Below are positions 1 through 11,909 of a stretch of 64,000 nucleotides of DNA, one piece after another. Numbering within the stretch: position 1 is the stretch's first letter; every line of letters begins with the position of its first letter. Under the pieces are notes generated by a model, which was not told the origin of the DNA, made no database searches, and was given only the letters and a program-made list of their open reading frames with translations. The position numbers were made by a program, and so were the translations under genes. Origin of the DNA: Cladorhizidae sp. MBARI D1340-BT2 (taxonomy: Eukaryota > Porifera > Demospongiae > Poecilosclerida > Cladorhizidae). Where the stretch lies: the NCBI GenBank assembly GCA_028752905.1, contig JAQNBH010000007.1, forward strand, positions 14,598,759 to 14,662,758, written 5' to 3'.

Positions 1-1189
1 AGTTAAGCAAGATTAATGGGGTAAGCTACAAGAACCTTGCCAAGCCAGCATCCAATTCTATTCCATGTCATGATCACAAAAATTCTAAATATTCCTGGTG
101 AGGCTAGAATATCTAGAAACCTTGCACACAATAATGATAGGAGGATCGATCACTTTGGTGAAGAGCAATATGTTGCCTCAACAACCAGTGAAGAAGGTAA
201 CTGTTCAATGGTGCTTCTTGATAGAGGCATAGAGCAGTTTAAACAACTCCAACTTAAGGACCCATCTAGAGGCACTGTGTTAAAAGCCAACAAGAATAAC
301 CTAAAGCCAAGAAACAAACAAGCTTGAAGCAACTCAATCACTTGCGCAACTCTGGGTGTGACGACTAGTTGAAGACAATTATTAAACTGTAAATATGAAG
401 CTTCTAATGATCACTTAACTCAAACCCAAATAGTTATGCAACAGTTCCTGTGTAAAGAAGTTATGCTGAAGGTTAATGATGGGGAAACAGAAGGTGACCT
501 AGGACCCCATATAAAATCTGATCCAAGTGGTAATTTTTCATTTGGTCAAAAATGAAGCTATTGGTTGAAATGTTGACAAAGAATTCTTTGAAGGACAAAG
601 AAACTCCTCAGTAGTCTGTTAATGGCTTATTTGAATATTACATGTTTAACTGATCAAATGAACTCTTATGTATTCTGATGTCTGATTTGACTCAAAAAAG
701 ATTAGCTGCTTCAATATCTTAGTTACATGAAGTTACAAACATCCAGTGCTACAGTTTATGGCAATTGTCCATTGTCCTCTTTTTTTTTTTTTTACTTACT
801 ATTGCCGTCTGTCTCCGCCATTATCGGCAGCCATCTTTCCAACCTCAACAAATATCCTGGCAATGTCGCGCACTCAATTATCTTGATTTTACACATGGGT
901 GTGTTTGTGCATCGATAGACTTGATATTTACATAGCATCTATTTCATTCAGGACAGTTTTGATTCAAAAGAACAATATCATGACTAAGTCAGAAAAAACT
1001 GAGGATTCCTGAAATAGTTTATCTGTGAGAAAGGGTCATCTTGCTACTCCCACTTCATCTAAAGTAGCTGATCCTATCTCCAAGGTCTCTGAAATGGAAG
1101 GATACAGAGTGTACAAGCCAACAATTTTTTGGTGTTGCTCTTAATTAGTACTTTTCATATATACTAGGTCTCACTCTGAAACAAATCAC

Positions 1190-1470
1190 ATTTATATCGT
1201 TTACACTAAGCAACCCAAATAATCATCTTCCAATAATTATGACATCACTAATTCATGCTTCCTGCCTCATAATTTATCGGAGCATGCTTCATTGTAAGGC
1301 TTAACCATCCTGTATCCAGAGCAAAAGATAGTAAGAAGTTCATTTTTAGCTACACGAGCATAAGGAATCTTGCCACAACTCAACACCTCCCAAAAGTCAC
1401 ACCATAGGCCCACTGTATGAAATAGCTATTTACACATGATAAAGACCTATTAAGGCAAAAGGGATATTGC
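1190..1470 (-). repeat. Antisense copy of kinase exon 8 inside exon 2 of copy A
   Basis: The reverse complement matches the exon 8 region of the same gene (6410-6700): intron end with 'ttgccttaatag', the exon, the donor and about 90 bp of the next intron. It interrupts exon 2 between 'acaaatcaca' and 'atgtagaaatgagtgg', positions that are continuous in copy B (36700-36728). Its peptide is closer to exon 8 of copy B (44296-44438) than to that of copy A, so it came from a related copy. Confidence 0.8.
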
Positions 1471-2383
1471 CCCATGGGTTATGTAGAAATGAGTGGCAGA
1501 GAAAAATATCTACCAAAATCTAATTGCCACGGATTTCCAGGAATCTTTTAAGTTATTTTCACCATGCACCAAGATAGATAATAATTAATGAGAATTATTC
1601 AACTCATAACAGAAATCACACACCATGTAGGATTTTGTGCAGACACAAAAGGTGCTGGGACCAGTTCAGAACCTTAAAATTTTGCAACAAAATGTACCAT
1701 CCCACCTATTATGTTGGAAAGCTAGCTCTGTGACCAATGCCATGAACCACTCTAGCCATTGTAGAAGTTTTTCTAAGAATTCAGGGCCTGATTGATGGAG
1801 AATAATGTTGCTCAGTGTTTAGTAGCAGCTTTATGTGGTGTAGAGCTGGACTCAACTAAGCAACCATGTGAGGTGTAAAAGCCCAGCTTTAAAGGGAATC
1901 CAGTATATATGCACTAAACATAAACTAGATAGTTTTGAAGTAAGTACATGTTATTCAAACATAATTATATCAATGCCACACCACCTTTAGGCCCTGGTCA
2001 CTTTGGATGTGGAAGGACAAAGCTTACTACAGTGTGATTATTAATCTATAGTTCTATGCATCTATTATATTATACACACAGATGATCCTGGAACGATGAG
2101 TGATAATGATTTCAGTGTGCCACTTTTTGGACCGGACATGACAAAGTGCTGTTGTATCATAAAATCTCATAACTTGAAATTTAAGAGGTAAAGTCTATGT
2201 TACGATATATGCTGCAATGCTGTTTGTTAGGTTTTTACGACTGACAGCAGGCAAATTTAAATGTATGAGATTGTTATTCCCAATATATGCACACAAAGAG
2301 AATGCTACTCAGTAACAAATACCTATGCCAGATCTAGCACAATGAAATCTAAATCGACGTCTGCTGTCAAGGCTACACTTAAC

Positions 2384-3055
2384 CCTCTCACCGGCGGATT
2401 GCCAGGAGAATTGTTGGAAATTGACACAGCTACAGTTAAAAATTTATATAAAATCAGGAATGCAATAAAGTCCCTAGCAACCATATATTATGGGATAGCA
2501 TTATTGTTGATAAACATGTGGTATGTGAAAAACACATGCTGACCACAATGTATGAATATGATTAAGGTATTTAAAATCAATATAAGAACATTGATTATGA
2601 TGCTGAATATAATTTTTGCATAAATATTTTTTGTCCTAAATATTGTATTTCAAACAATTTGTTCAGGATGTTGTGACCACATGCTGACCACAGCCAATGA
2701 ATATGATTATGTGTATTTATAAGCTTCTAACGTTTTTTACATAAATGTTTTTCTATTACTTGAAATAACGTGGTCAACTGTTTGTGATGACATTCTGACC
2801 ACAGCATATGAATATGATTATGCTCGTTTATCAACATAAAACATTGTTTATGATGATAAATGATCATAAATGTAATGATTACAATTTTTTTAGATCTATA
2901 ATGCTCAGGTCAAGATTATGTGACCACATGCTGAACACAACTATGAATATTATTATGAATACAACAGATCCCAGTTGAACATTGACCTGAGATACAAAGC
3001 TGCCTCCTCCAGGATAGCAACCCAGTGAGCATCATACTCCAAGAGACATTTTAAC
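2384..3055. mobile_element. Copy-A-specific 672-bp insertion with TTAAC target duplication
   Basis: Copies B and C are continuous where copy A has 672 extra bases. The insert is flanked by direct TTAAC repeats (2379-2383 and 3051-3055), as expected for a 5-bp target duplication. It begins CCTCTCACCGGCGG and contains four imperfect direct repeats built on 'gaccacatgctgaccaca...gaatatgattatg' near 2535, 2673, 2790 and 2920, spaced about 120-140 bp. No clear terminal inverted repeats and no coding domain were seen. It is probably a non-autonomous element of unknown class. Confidence 0.5.
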
Positions 3056-4477
3056 CTAACCATGTAGTTATAATACTTATCTCCTTAACAATCAACAATA
3101 TGATGTTTAGTTCAATGCTCTATGCTATTTGTAATGGCTTCCAATTTGCAGTATTTATGCATATTATCAGTATTATGAAATGTACGTGCATGGATTTATC
3201 CACTATCATCTCTAAAGAGTTATAGTTACGTGATTTTCTATCAAAAGGCTCAAACTTTCCTTGTTTATGACTTGAGGGCTCTATCTGGTAAGCACTATGG
3301 ATGAGCTAGATAGTTTATCGACAATAAAAATGCTTTGAAAATGTTTTATTTCTCTAGCACACTAATTTAAACTCTAATACCTTACAGTTATTTTAGTTCT
3401 GTCTAGTACCTCGGTCTTCTATCCAGTACCATATTATGGTTCCTTCAGCTAGAGCGACCCATACTCTAACTACACACTTTATTCAGTCAGTTGCTTTTTG
3501 TTGGAAACACAATGCTTGCCAAGGCCAACGATTACAGCAATTGCAGTGTTATCCTACAAGAGTCATGTTAAATGCTACCTTGCTAGGCAACAACTTGATT
3601 TGTATCAAAAATGTGTGAGCTTAAGTGAAGCTTTTTAATATACTAACCAAGTTGCAATTTCTGTTCCATTAACTTCGGCAACATGAGACTTGAAAGCACA
3701 GATATATCCACTCTAGGCCATAAAGAGTTCTTTGTCTGCATCAAATACTACACAGCACACACTCATTTCCATGTATCAAGTTTTTCCCCTAAATGATGAA
3801 ATATCGACTATCTTGCTCGATATATTCTCCATACATGTTTCACAGTAGTAATTTTGACAACTTCCTCTTCCGCAAATCCTCTGTAGATAACCATGACTCT
3901 CCTTAGCAAATATTTTCAATGAAATATCGATTTTATATCATTATCATAAATTATTGTTTAAGTTTAGACATAATGAAATATCTTAATCGTCGAGTAAGTT
4001 GAAAATAGTTTGATAAAGGAAATGTTGAACTATTTCAAATGTAGATGGAGCAATAAATAATAATATTGAGCATGTCAGAAATATTGCAAATCAATTAATC
4101 ATGTTTTAGCTTATTACTATGTATTCTTATTTAGTAGCTCTTATGTTAAACTTTTGTATTGTTTTCTTACCTTTTTTAGATTGTGATGCATCTGCCATGG
4201 AAATTGGATGTCTGATCTTAGATCTGAGAGTCTATCAATTCAGTTCTGCTAACTGTTTATAGCTATTACCTTCATAGCTAGCTATTCCTTGATGTTTATC
4301 TAGTAGCTAAGGCTCTACCAGCTTTCTAGCTATATTTTTGTCTACTGATGACTATAATTCTATAGTAAATTTAAGCCTGTCTGACAGGTAAGTTCACCCT
4401 ATAATGTGTACATTGTAAAGATAATATCTATAATTTCCATTATATTTCTTCTTTTGTACTAAACATACATGTAGTCT

Positions 4478-4910
4478 CTAGTAAAAAATTATGGGGACTA
4501 TGACCTCCACTACAAATGGTCGAGGATATTTTGATGAATATTTATGGGTCATGATACAGGGGAAGTCACAAAGGACTTATCATTCGAAGTTGAACTGCTT
4601 GGTCCGTCTTCGAATTTAGTTCAACTTCCAATGATAAGTCCTCTGCAACACCATGTGAACTCCACTCATACTATATGCTGCCCTCTAGATATATAAATGT
4701 TTTGCCCAAGTTTTACTCACCATATCATATCCATTTCAAGACATTGTCCACAATATTTGATCTATGCTGTAAGTTTACTTGAAATAGTTTAGAAACAGCT
4801 GCTTGCTAGTACTAGTAAAAAATTATGGGGACTATGACCTCCACTACAAATGGCCGAGGATATTTTGATGAATATTTATGGGTCATGATAAAGGGGAAGT
4901 CACAAAGAAG
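4478..4910 (+). repeat. Direct duplication in intron 3 of copy A, with hairpin
   Basis: About 95 bp containing 'tatggggactatgacctcc' occurs at 4481-4575 and again at 4812-4907, while copy C has it once (near 51105-51185). Between them, 4573-4641 is an inverted repeat with about 24-nt arms starting 'ggacttatcatt' and ending 'aatgataagtcc', which can form a stable hairpin. Confidence 0.65.
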
Positions 4911-5969
4911 AAGTCTGTCATGAATCTGTGGCCATCTAATTTATAAGTGTCATGAAATCATGAGCATTGTCTCAGCGCAAACTTTCACGTGTTTGCAACA
5001 ATTGTCTAGGAAGGGTTAATCACTAAACTTATTCCATGGATGAAGCATATATATTTTTTTTAATTAATTTCATGTTTTGCAAGTATTGAATTTTTTTAAA
5101 TTCTAACAGCTGTGTTTCAGTAGTTGTTTTGATTATGACAGTACGTATTATGATGTACTATATACCAGCCTTAGTAGTAGGGTTCTAAGCACACTAAGAT
5201 GGGGAGATTTTTGGTTTGTTTTCTAACTGTCATAGGTAAGCATGTGGGACTGGTTTACAGAGGATAACTATTCAACAAAACAATCTTTACCAAGAGAGAG
5301 AGTGAAGTTATGAAGTTGCCATCAAAACTCTTCAAGGTGAATGAGTGTGATTAAACATTGCATGATGCGCACTATTTTATGTTACATCAGGATCTTATCA
5401 CCCAAGACATGGTAAAGGAACTTCTGAAGGAGTCTTGTATACTCTGCAAATTCAAGCACTTCAGTGTTCTTGCTCCAATTGGAGTCTGTGTGGATGGACA
5501 TTTAGTCCCATTGATTGTCATGCCATTTATGACCAATGACAACCTCCTTGATTTCTTGGACAAAGGGAATGAGCATTTGAGAGTTGTGCCATGGAAGACA
5601 ACTGGAGAAATGACAGTTACATTGCAAATTTGCTATTTAAAAAATATCTAGATCAAAGTTTAAAACAAGATTTTGGATATGTTTCTACAAGTGGCCAAAG
5701 GTACTTGACCAAAAAATTAATTACATAGAGACCTGGTCGCAAGAAACTGCATGTGAGTTTACACTAGATCTTAATCAGTCAGGGAAGATGACATGTTAAA
5801 CCTATATACAAATTTTTAATAATGCAAAAATGAGCAGAAACAAGGTAAGCAGTGTTTTGATCACATAACTTCAATGGACAATTTAGAACAAATCATGATC
5901 TAGGTTAGTGCACTTTTCATAGTTGATATTATGTAGCTGAATGTGTGAACTATACATACTCAGTATTGT

Positions 5970-6240
5970 GTGGGCTGAATGGCATCCAGCAGAGGCTTCT
6001 GATACAAGTCAAAGTAATATCCATAATGAGCGACCATTCTCACAGTGGCAAATATTAGGTTGCATGCTGTGGGGCATTCTTCAGCATACTATGCTTGATA
6101 CGTAATGGTGTCATCAAAGAGTATGAAAGATTGCATTCATTGTACTTGTTCAAGTCCCCCAGCGCTCTTCCATTGAAAGAGTTCATTGCAGTGGCCCTAT
6201 AACTTTGCAGTCTACTCCATCATAAGGATCTGAATATGCA
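5970..6240 (-). pseudogene. Fragment of unrecognised gene U replacing kinase exon 7 (copy A)
   Basis: The sequence matches 8465-8735 and 54725-54990. In reverse complement it carries pieces of the same peptide, including 'MAAHYGYYFDLYQKP'-like and 'NSFNGRALGDLIKYNE'-like segments. It sits in the kinase copy exactly where copy B has 42300-43965, a segment that includes exon 7 with the NFG and APE motifs. The same replacement occurs in copy C, so the event preceded the A/C duplication. Confidence 0.7.
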
Positions 6241-7349
6241 ATAGTATTGTAATGCTTGTGATTTAGGAAATGCTGGAATGAATTAACTCAGATATATCAC
6301 CAAGAAAATATTTTGTTGCTTATATTTGGCAAAATATAATATTTAAGCATTAAGTACCTATTATTTGTAGCCTACATGCAATTTATGATTTTAACTGATG
6401 TTTTTCCCTTTTGCCTTAATAGGTTTCTATCGTGTGTAAATGGCTCTATTCTATTTACTACAGTGGGCTTATGGTGTGACTTGTTGGGAGATTTTTAGTT
6501 GTGGCAAGACTCCCTATGCTCAAGTAGACAAATATGATCTTCTTGCTATGCTTCGCGCTGGATACAGGATGGTTAAGCCTTACAATGAAGCATGCTCTAA
6601 TAAATTGTGAGGCAGGAAGCATGACTTTGTGATGTCATAATTATTGGAAGATGTTTATTTTTAACAAATAAGTTGCTTAGCATAAATGACATAAATGTGA
6701 TGTATTCACATTTGCATTGCTGCTTCTTAACTTTGTCTCATAAGCCCTTCTTAATGCAGCTGCATAGCTGGGGCATGTCCTGTTTACTAATCATTCATCC
6801 AGGTATTAAAGCCACCCTCATATTCCAACTGGATCGTTCAGTGTTACACTACATGATGAACTATAGAAAATGCCTTAAAAGCTTCCTAATTTGCATGGGA
6901 ACATACATCCAGTTAAAGTTTGTTAGCTTCCAGTGAGCATGTACCTTTTTTATTCTCTAATTGAGGTTAGCACTTACATATGGCAGTTTAATAATTGGTT
7001 GTCTTATACTAATTTCCACCTAGATATGAAGATCTTCAGATGAAGTGCTGCACAGATGATCCCGCCAACAGACCTCACTTTTCAAGTATTATACACAAAT
7101 CAAACACTTCATTCAGGACTGATTTAGGAATTCTGCATCCATAGTCCGAAGAGCAGATGACACAATGGTTAAACCAGCACCCAATCAGGAAAGTGCCTCT
7201 ACTCCTCAAGTAGGACGGTGTCCTCCATGGCACAGCAGAGAGCACTTTCATTATGAATATACTCTCCCAAGAAATATTCCCACTTCAGCATGGCTTTTGC
7301 TAAACTTTCAGTTCAGAAAGTATTGTGGAATACCCCACCTTGGATTTGT

Positions 7350-7826
7350 TATGCTGGTGAGATAACTTGGTGGCACTTCCAGTCATTCTCTCATCTGATC
7401 TGATGTACAGTATTCCATATACGGAATGAGTCTGGACCAACTGTTAATGACCCTCATCAGGTTATGTTACATTGAATTGTAACTGGAAAAAAATATTCGA
7501 CATTTATTCAAAACCATCCAAATACAGCATTTAATTTTACAAACTAGTATCTTCTCTTGTTTTTGTTATATTTTAAGTTTAGTCTATATAATATTATGTA
7601 TAAATTGAAGTGCTATATTTGGATGGTTTTAAATAAATGTCAAGTCTCTTTGTCCAGCTACACTTCGATGTAAAATTACATGATGAGTCATATTATTATG
7701 GTTCCAGAATCATGCTGTATCTGGAAAACTATACATGTTCAAGATGTATCTTCCAGTGGCTGCCTAATTTCCAACATATTTAGTAGATGAGAAGGACTGG
7801 ATGTGCACCTAGTCACCTCACCAGAA
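7350..7826. repeat. Large palindrome after the kinase stop codon, copy A
   Basis: The two halves are imperfect reverse complements: 'gctggtgag' near 7351 pairs with 'ctcaccag' near 7820, 'tagctgg'-type blocks pair, and 'gacatttattcaaaaccatc' near 7499 pairs with 'gatggttttaaataaatgtc' near 7624. The centre lies near 7570. The structure starts just after the last kinase exon and would form a long hairpin in a read-through transcript. Copies B and C have the same structure. Confidence 0.75.
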
Positions 7827-7920
7827 ATTGTTCAAAGAATAGTGGAACAGAATTTGAACTCTATAATTGTTTTCATGAATTATATTCAAATTACCATGTG
7901 AAATGCATATAGCATTATTC

Positions 7921-9340
7921 TTATAGAAAAACCAAAATTTCTTCACCACTCACATACTTCAGTTCTTCATAACTTCTTCTTTTCCATTTCAGTGCCTCCC
8001 TTTTTATGTGTGTGTGTTCCCTCCACTTCTTAGGTGAGAAGGAGGAGATTGGTCGGAGGGTGTTGTTATGTCCATCTTGGTGGACAAGGTATTGTGAAAA
8101 TGTGACTTTGGGATGCACATACACAAACACGTCATCTGGGCCAACAAAACTCTTGTCCTGCTCCATGCGAGCGTGATTTTCACAATTACCTCGCAAACCT
8201 GGTCCCTTGATGTAGGTTTTGACATTATTCTGCACCCTCGCAGAGTGGTAAGCGCAGAACCTTCTCCTTCACCATTCTGTGCATCTCCTGCAGTTTTGTG
8301 ATATGTTTGAAAAAAGCATTTCCAAGTGTAAGTCTATGCATAGGCAGACCATATGCATGGATAGTATCTGCTGCCTCTGATACACAATGAAATAGGCTGG
8401 ATTGCAAGCACGAATCCACACCAAGGATTCTGGAGGTTCGCAAGGTTGCACTGCCTTTGGGATGGCATCCAGCCAAGGCTTCTGATACAAGTCAAAGTAA
8501 TATCCATAATGAGCGGCCATTCTCATGGCAGCAAACTTTAGGTTGCATGCTGTGGGGCATTCTTCAGCTTACAACCATGCTTGATACATAATGGTGTCAT
8601 CAAAGAGTATGAAAGATTGCATTCATTGTACTTGATCAAGTCCCCCAGCGCTCTTCCATTGAAAGAGTTCATTGCAGTGGCCTTATAGCTTTGCAGTCTA
8701 CTCCATCGTAAGGATCTGAGGTTGAATACGCAAGAGAAATGAGGTTAGACGAGTGGCTTTGCAGAATTGCCATCCTCAGTCATAAATTATCGGGCAGTTG
8801 CATCTTGCAACATCAGCTTGTTGAGATACATTTTGGACACTTGTACACAGTCTACTGGCTCGATTGCAGGTTGTCCCCAGCCCTCCTTGTGCCTTGCAGC
8901 CTTGCGAATGACATCTAGCAGAAGTAGGCCTTTCTCTGAAGGTCCTGCAAACAGTCAGGCATTTACACGTGCTTCAATCATGTTACGTAGCAGGTTGACC
9001 TTTGATTTGCAGCTTGTGCAAGCCTTAACAAAATCCCTAAAAAGAAACAGAGCAACAGCTGTGAGGGAGATTCCCTCATCCATATCTGTCGAGCTTGGTT
9101 ACATCAGTTTCTCATACAAGCAGCAAACACAACCAACTTCACCAGGTTTGATTTCACTGTCCTGAAAACATGAAGCATGATCGAGTTCATTGTGCCCAAA
9201 AAGTGAGCTCTGTTGCTGTGCATGCCTGGTGGGATATCCATGATGCACAGTGTTCAACTAGCAGAACTAACTCCGAACCCATGGCCCTTTCCTGTTTGAG
9301 ATTGCCCTTAGCCCATTCCACCACTTTCAATGCTCGGACT
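7921..9340 (-). pseudogene. Unrecognised gene 'U', degenerate copy downstream of kinase A
   Basis: Coding-like segments appear on the - strand in shifting frames. From its 5' side they include 'SELVLLVEHCASWISHQAC' (about 9210-9280), 'DFVKACTSCKSKVNLLRNMI' (about 8980-9040), 'GLLLLDVIRKAARHKEGWG', 'CVQVSKMYLNKLMLQDATA' (about 8800-8860), 'SLMTPLCIKHGCKLK', 'MAAHYGYYFDLYQKP', 'PPESLVWIRACNPA', 'ADTIHAYGLPMHRLTLGNA', and near the 3' end 'QDKSFVGPDDVFVY' and 'SPKKWREHTHIKREA'. The wording looks like a soluble, largely helical protein, but I do not recognise the family. Frameshifts and stops make this copy nonfunctional. Partial copies lie at 5970-6240, 45895-46035, 52262-52520 and 54150-55117. 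An intact parent gene probably lies outside the window. Confidence 0.6.
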
Positions 9341-9940
9341 TTAAGCAGTGACTCTCACTCAACGCTAAAATTGAGGCTACACACCCTACGCAGATGCCAC
9401 AAGCATGCGGCGTAAGGATATTTGTTGAGGTTGGAAAGATCGCTGACATAAATGGGAGATACAGACCGCTTAGTATTACAAGTAAATAGTAAGTCCAAAA
9501 AAAAGAGGATGATTGCCAACAGCAGACAATTGATGTTTTTAACCGCCATTTAGGTCATGTATGAAATTAGAAGCAGACAATTAATGGACCAGGTTGGATT
9601 CAGAATTCATAAGAATTCCTTTGATCAATAACATTCAGATACACCATTCTCAGTTCACTGAGATGTTTCCCCATATTATATTATATTTCTAATAGTTTAT
9701 TTTGCCAACATTTCAAACAAATGCTTCATTTTTCATCAGACCAAATGACCACTTGGATTGGATTTTAAATGGGGTCTTCTCTACTCCAAGGTCACTTTCT
9801 GCCCCATCATTATAACCTTCAGCATACCTTCTTTCTCCAAGATCTGTTGTACAACTATTTGGATTAATGCACAGCTTATGTACAACTGAGCCATGGGGAA
9901 TGCTGATGGCAGGCAAATTTAATCTCATCATGTGAGGTGC
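9340..9940 (-). repeat. Inverted copy of the kinase 5' flank
   Basis: In reverse complement this matches the region upstream of kinase exon 1 in copy B (about 35840-36345). Shared blocks include 'gaccttggagtagagaa', 'ttcatacatgacctaa', 'catctttccaacctcaa' and 'ttttagcgttgag', in the same order. It lies directly upstream, on the same strand, of the U remnant, so here the U sequence is preceded by a kinase-type 5' region. The whole block is inverted relative to kinase copy A. Confidence 0.75.
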
Positions 9941-9949
9941 CTGTTTATT

Positions 9950-10790
9950 TTTACATTTTGTGTTTACTAGAATTATTTGAATAGCATGTTTTGTTCTTGC
10001 AAATAATATTGTTCGTGATATACGTACTTGTAAATAATGAGCTTATGGTATTACGATAATGACACTCTGTCTTGTCTACATCATATTATGTTTTGTGACA
10101 CTTGACAAATGACATTATAATAGTATGTGATACAATCCAAGAGAAATAGATTTACTATTCATGCTCTTTGGTGTCTGCTAATGCTTATATGGACTTTCCT
10201 TCATGTTTTCATTATCAATTTTTTGGGGATGGATTTAAGAAGTGATTCATTAACTCATGCCAAGCACTCAAGCTGTTTCACAACGACTATTTTCACACAA
10301 ATCACATAAATTTTGTAAACACCCCTTGTTTGCCATGCGCATGAATATCAACAATTTTAAAATACAAATCTTACAAATATCTTTAATTAGAATGCGACAT
10401 GACTGCATCTTTTACGGACATAATTCATTTCTTTGTTGGTTGTTGTAATTATTCTCAAGGCAGTAACAATCCAAACTATTTATCTAGTCCTAGTAATACG
10501 GATCTACTACTCATAGTTCACATAGACATACTACTATCACTACTCTTATCTTTCATGGTTGATGTATAATACACTTTTATTGACTGCAACAAAGTCAGAG
10601 AAACATTCTACATCCTTAGTTGTGATATCAACTTATGCTAGATTTTATGGATAGCAACACAATATTGACAGTCAAGCATCGGTTTTTCAGCTCAATGCAA
10701 TAGTTATCATAGATATTTGTTGTTGTTTATCAAGATAAAGCAATCATTTTCACAACAATAAAATATAGAGCCATGACAAAAACAACAAAG
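9950..10790. other. No gene seen
   Basis: AT-rich DNA with short ORFs only. I see no domain, exon pair, structured repeat or transposon end that I can support. Confidence 0.5.
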
Positions 10791-10796
10791 TCAAGC

Positions 10797-11431
10797 AGGT
10801 GGAGATGGACCCAGGGTGCCCAAAACCGCTTCAGTATTCCCCCTCTCTATCGCCACAGACAGATGTTGAAGGAAGTATCTCCTGGAGTTGAAATCTCTGG
10901 TGGATACATGTAAATTACTCTCCAATTACTTCTCAAAAGATCATGCCTCAGCCCCCAATACACCAGATGTCTCCACCGCAAAGGGAACAAAGAAAATGGC
11001 TGCTCTCAAGGTGTGCATATTTGGTCTTCTTTAATTACTCTGCATGCTTAGCCACCAATCTTGCTCTGCTGGTAGCCCTGGCAATGTATGATGGTGCAAA
11101 TGTATCAGGACATGTAGCAATACCTTGCCCATTCTCCAAGGCAACATACTAATGCCTTCCGGTCTTTTTCCATCTGAGCAGAAGAGATCATGAGGTTCCA
11201 GTCTAGAACAGAACCCAGAAGATGATAGTGACCTGTGATTGATGTTGTTGATTGATGCATGTCTAGGATGATGACCATTACTGAAATGATAGCTAAGACA
11301 ATGTCTGGCCAAGCAAGCAACACTTGCACCAACCCACAGTGATGGCATGGGTGTGGCTGAGAAAGATGTGTTCCCAAAGGAAGGCCCACTGAAATGCGCA
11401 TGGAGACATCATCCATGCAAAGACAAGAGAT
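10797..11431 (-). pseudogene. 3' end of a LINE with restriction-like endonuclease (fragment 1)
   Basis: The - strand, over shifting frames, encodes the C-terminal part of a non-LTR retrotransposon ORF. 'MRISVGLPLGTHLSQ' is followed by a CHHC-like knuckle ('HPCHHCG'), 'GHHPRHASINNINHRSL', 'SDGKRPEGISMLPWR' (the PD of the PD-(D/E)XK-type nuclease), 'CPDTFAPSYIARAT' and a terminal 'AVLGTLGPSPPA' followed by a stop near 10797. Frameshifts and internal stops make it dead. It stops exactly at the terminal inverted repeat of the hAT-like element at 11432 and resumes at 15001. Confidence 0.7.
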
Positions 11432-11909
11432 CAGGGGTGGATCCAGGAATTTTAGATTGGGGGGGTTGATGAACTACTCACGGCCATAGCCACGGGGGTT
11501 TCCATGTTGCCCGGAAATCCTTTCTTTCCTGATCATGATCAGATCATTAAACATTTTGCAAGAAAGCACCGTCCAGCATTTCTCTTGGCAATTATATAAC
11601 AAGACATATCATCACCAACATTATTATAACAAGAAATGTAAAATTGAACATGGTATCCTTTAAAAAGAATTGTGAGTAATAGTGCAAGTGCTCAGGAAAC
11701 CGCCTTACTTATTCCGGGCTATGGTCCTGGCTGCCTGCCTACTAACAACCTAAGGAAGATGCTGGGTTGGATCAAGGAATTTTAGAAAGGTACAGGGGGG
11801 GGTGGTGGTGTAGGGGTGGAGAACTAGCCCATGCACACTGTACTGTGTATGAATAAGAATATTTATCAGCTTAAAAGAACAGCAACTAAAGATAAACAGG
11901 AAACCATTT

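Larger units (their letters stand above)
1..7345 (+). pseudogene. Tyrosine-kinase-like gene, copy A (pseudogene)
   Basis: This is a decayed paralogue of the intact kinase gene at 36411-45159, recognised exon by exon. Exon 1 remnant lies near 981-1110, exon 3 near 2083-2190, exon 4 near 5236-5337, exon 5 5391-5620 (the VKELLKES helix and 'IGVCVDG' strands), exon 6 near 5655-5752 (HRDLVARN, catalytic Asp kept), exon 8 near 6460-6608 and exon 9 7023-7345 (C-lobe and tail). Lesions include a stop early in exon 1 after an in-frame loss of about 66 bp, exon 2 interrupted by an antisense exon 8 copy, loss of the GKG glycine loop at the end of exon 3, a 672-bp insertion at 2384, and exon 7 (DFG/APE) replaced by foreign antisense DNA. 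The upstream part (1-330) encodes a coding-like peptide conserved in all copies. The copy probably starts left of the window. Confidence 0.8.
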
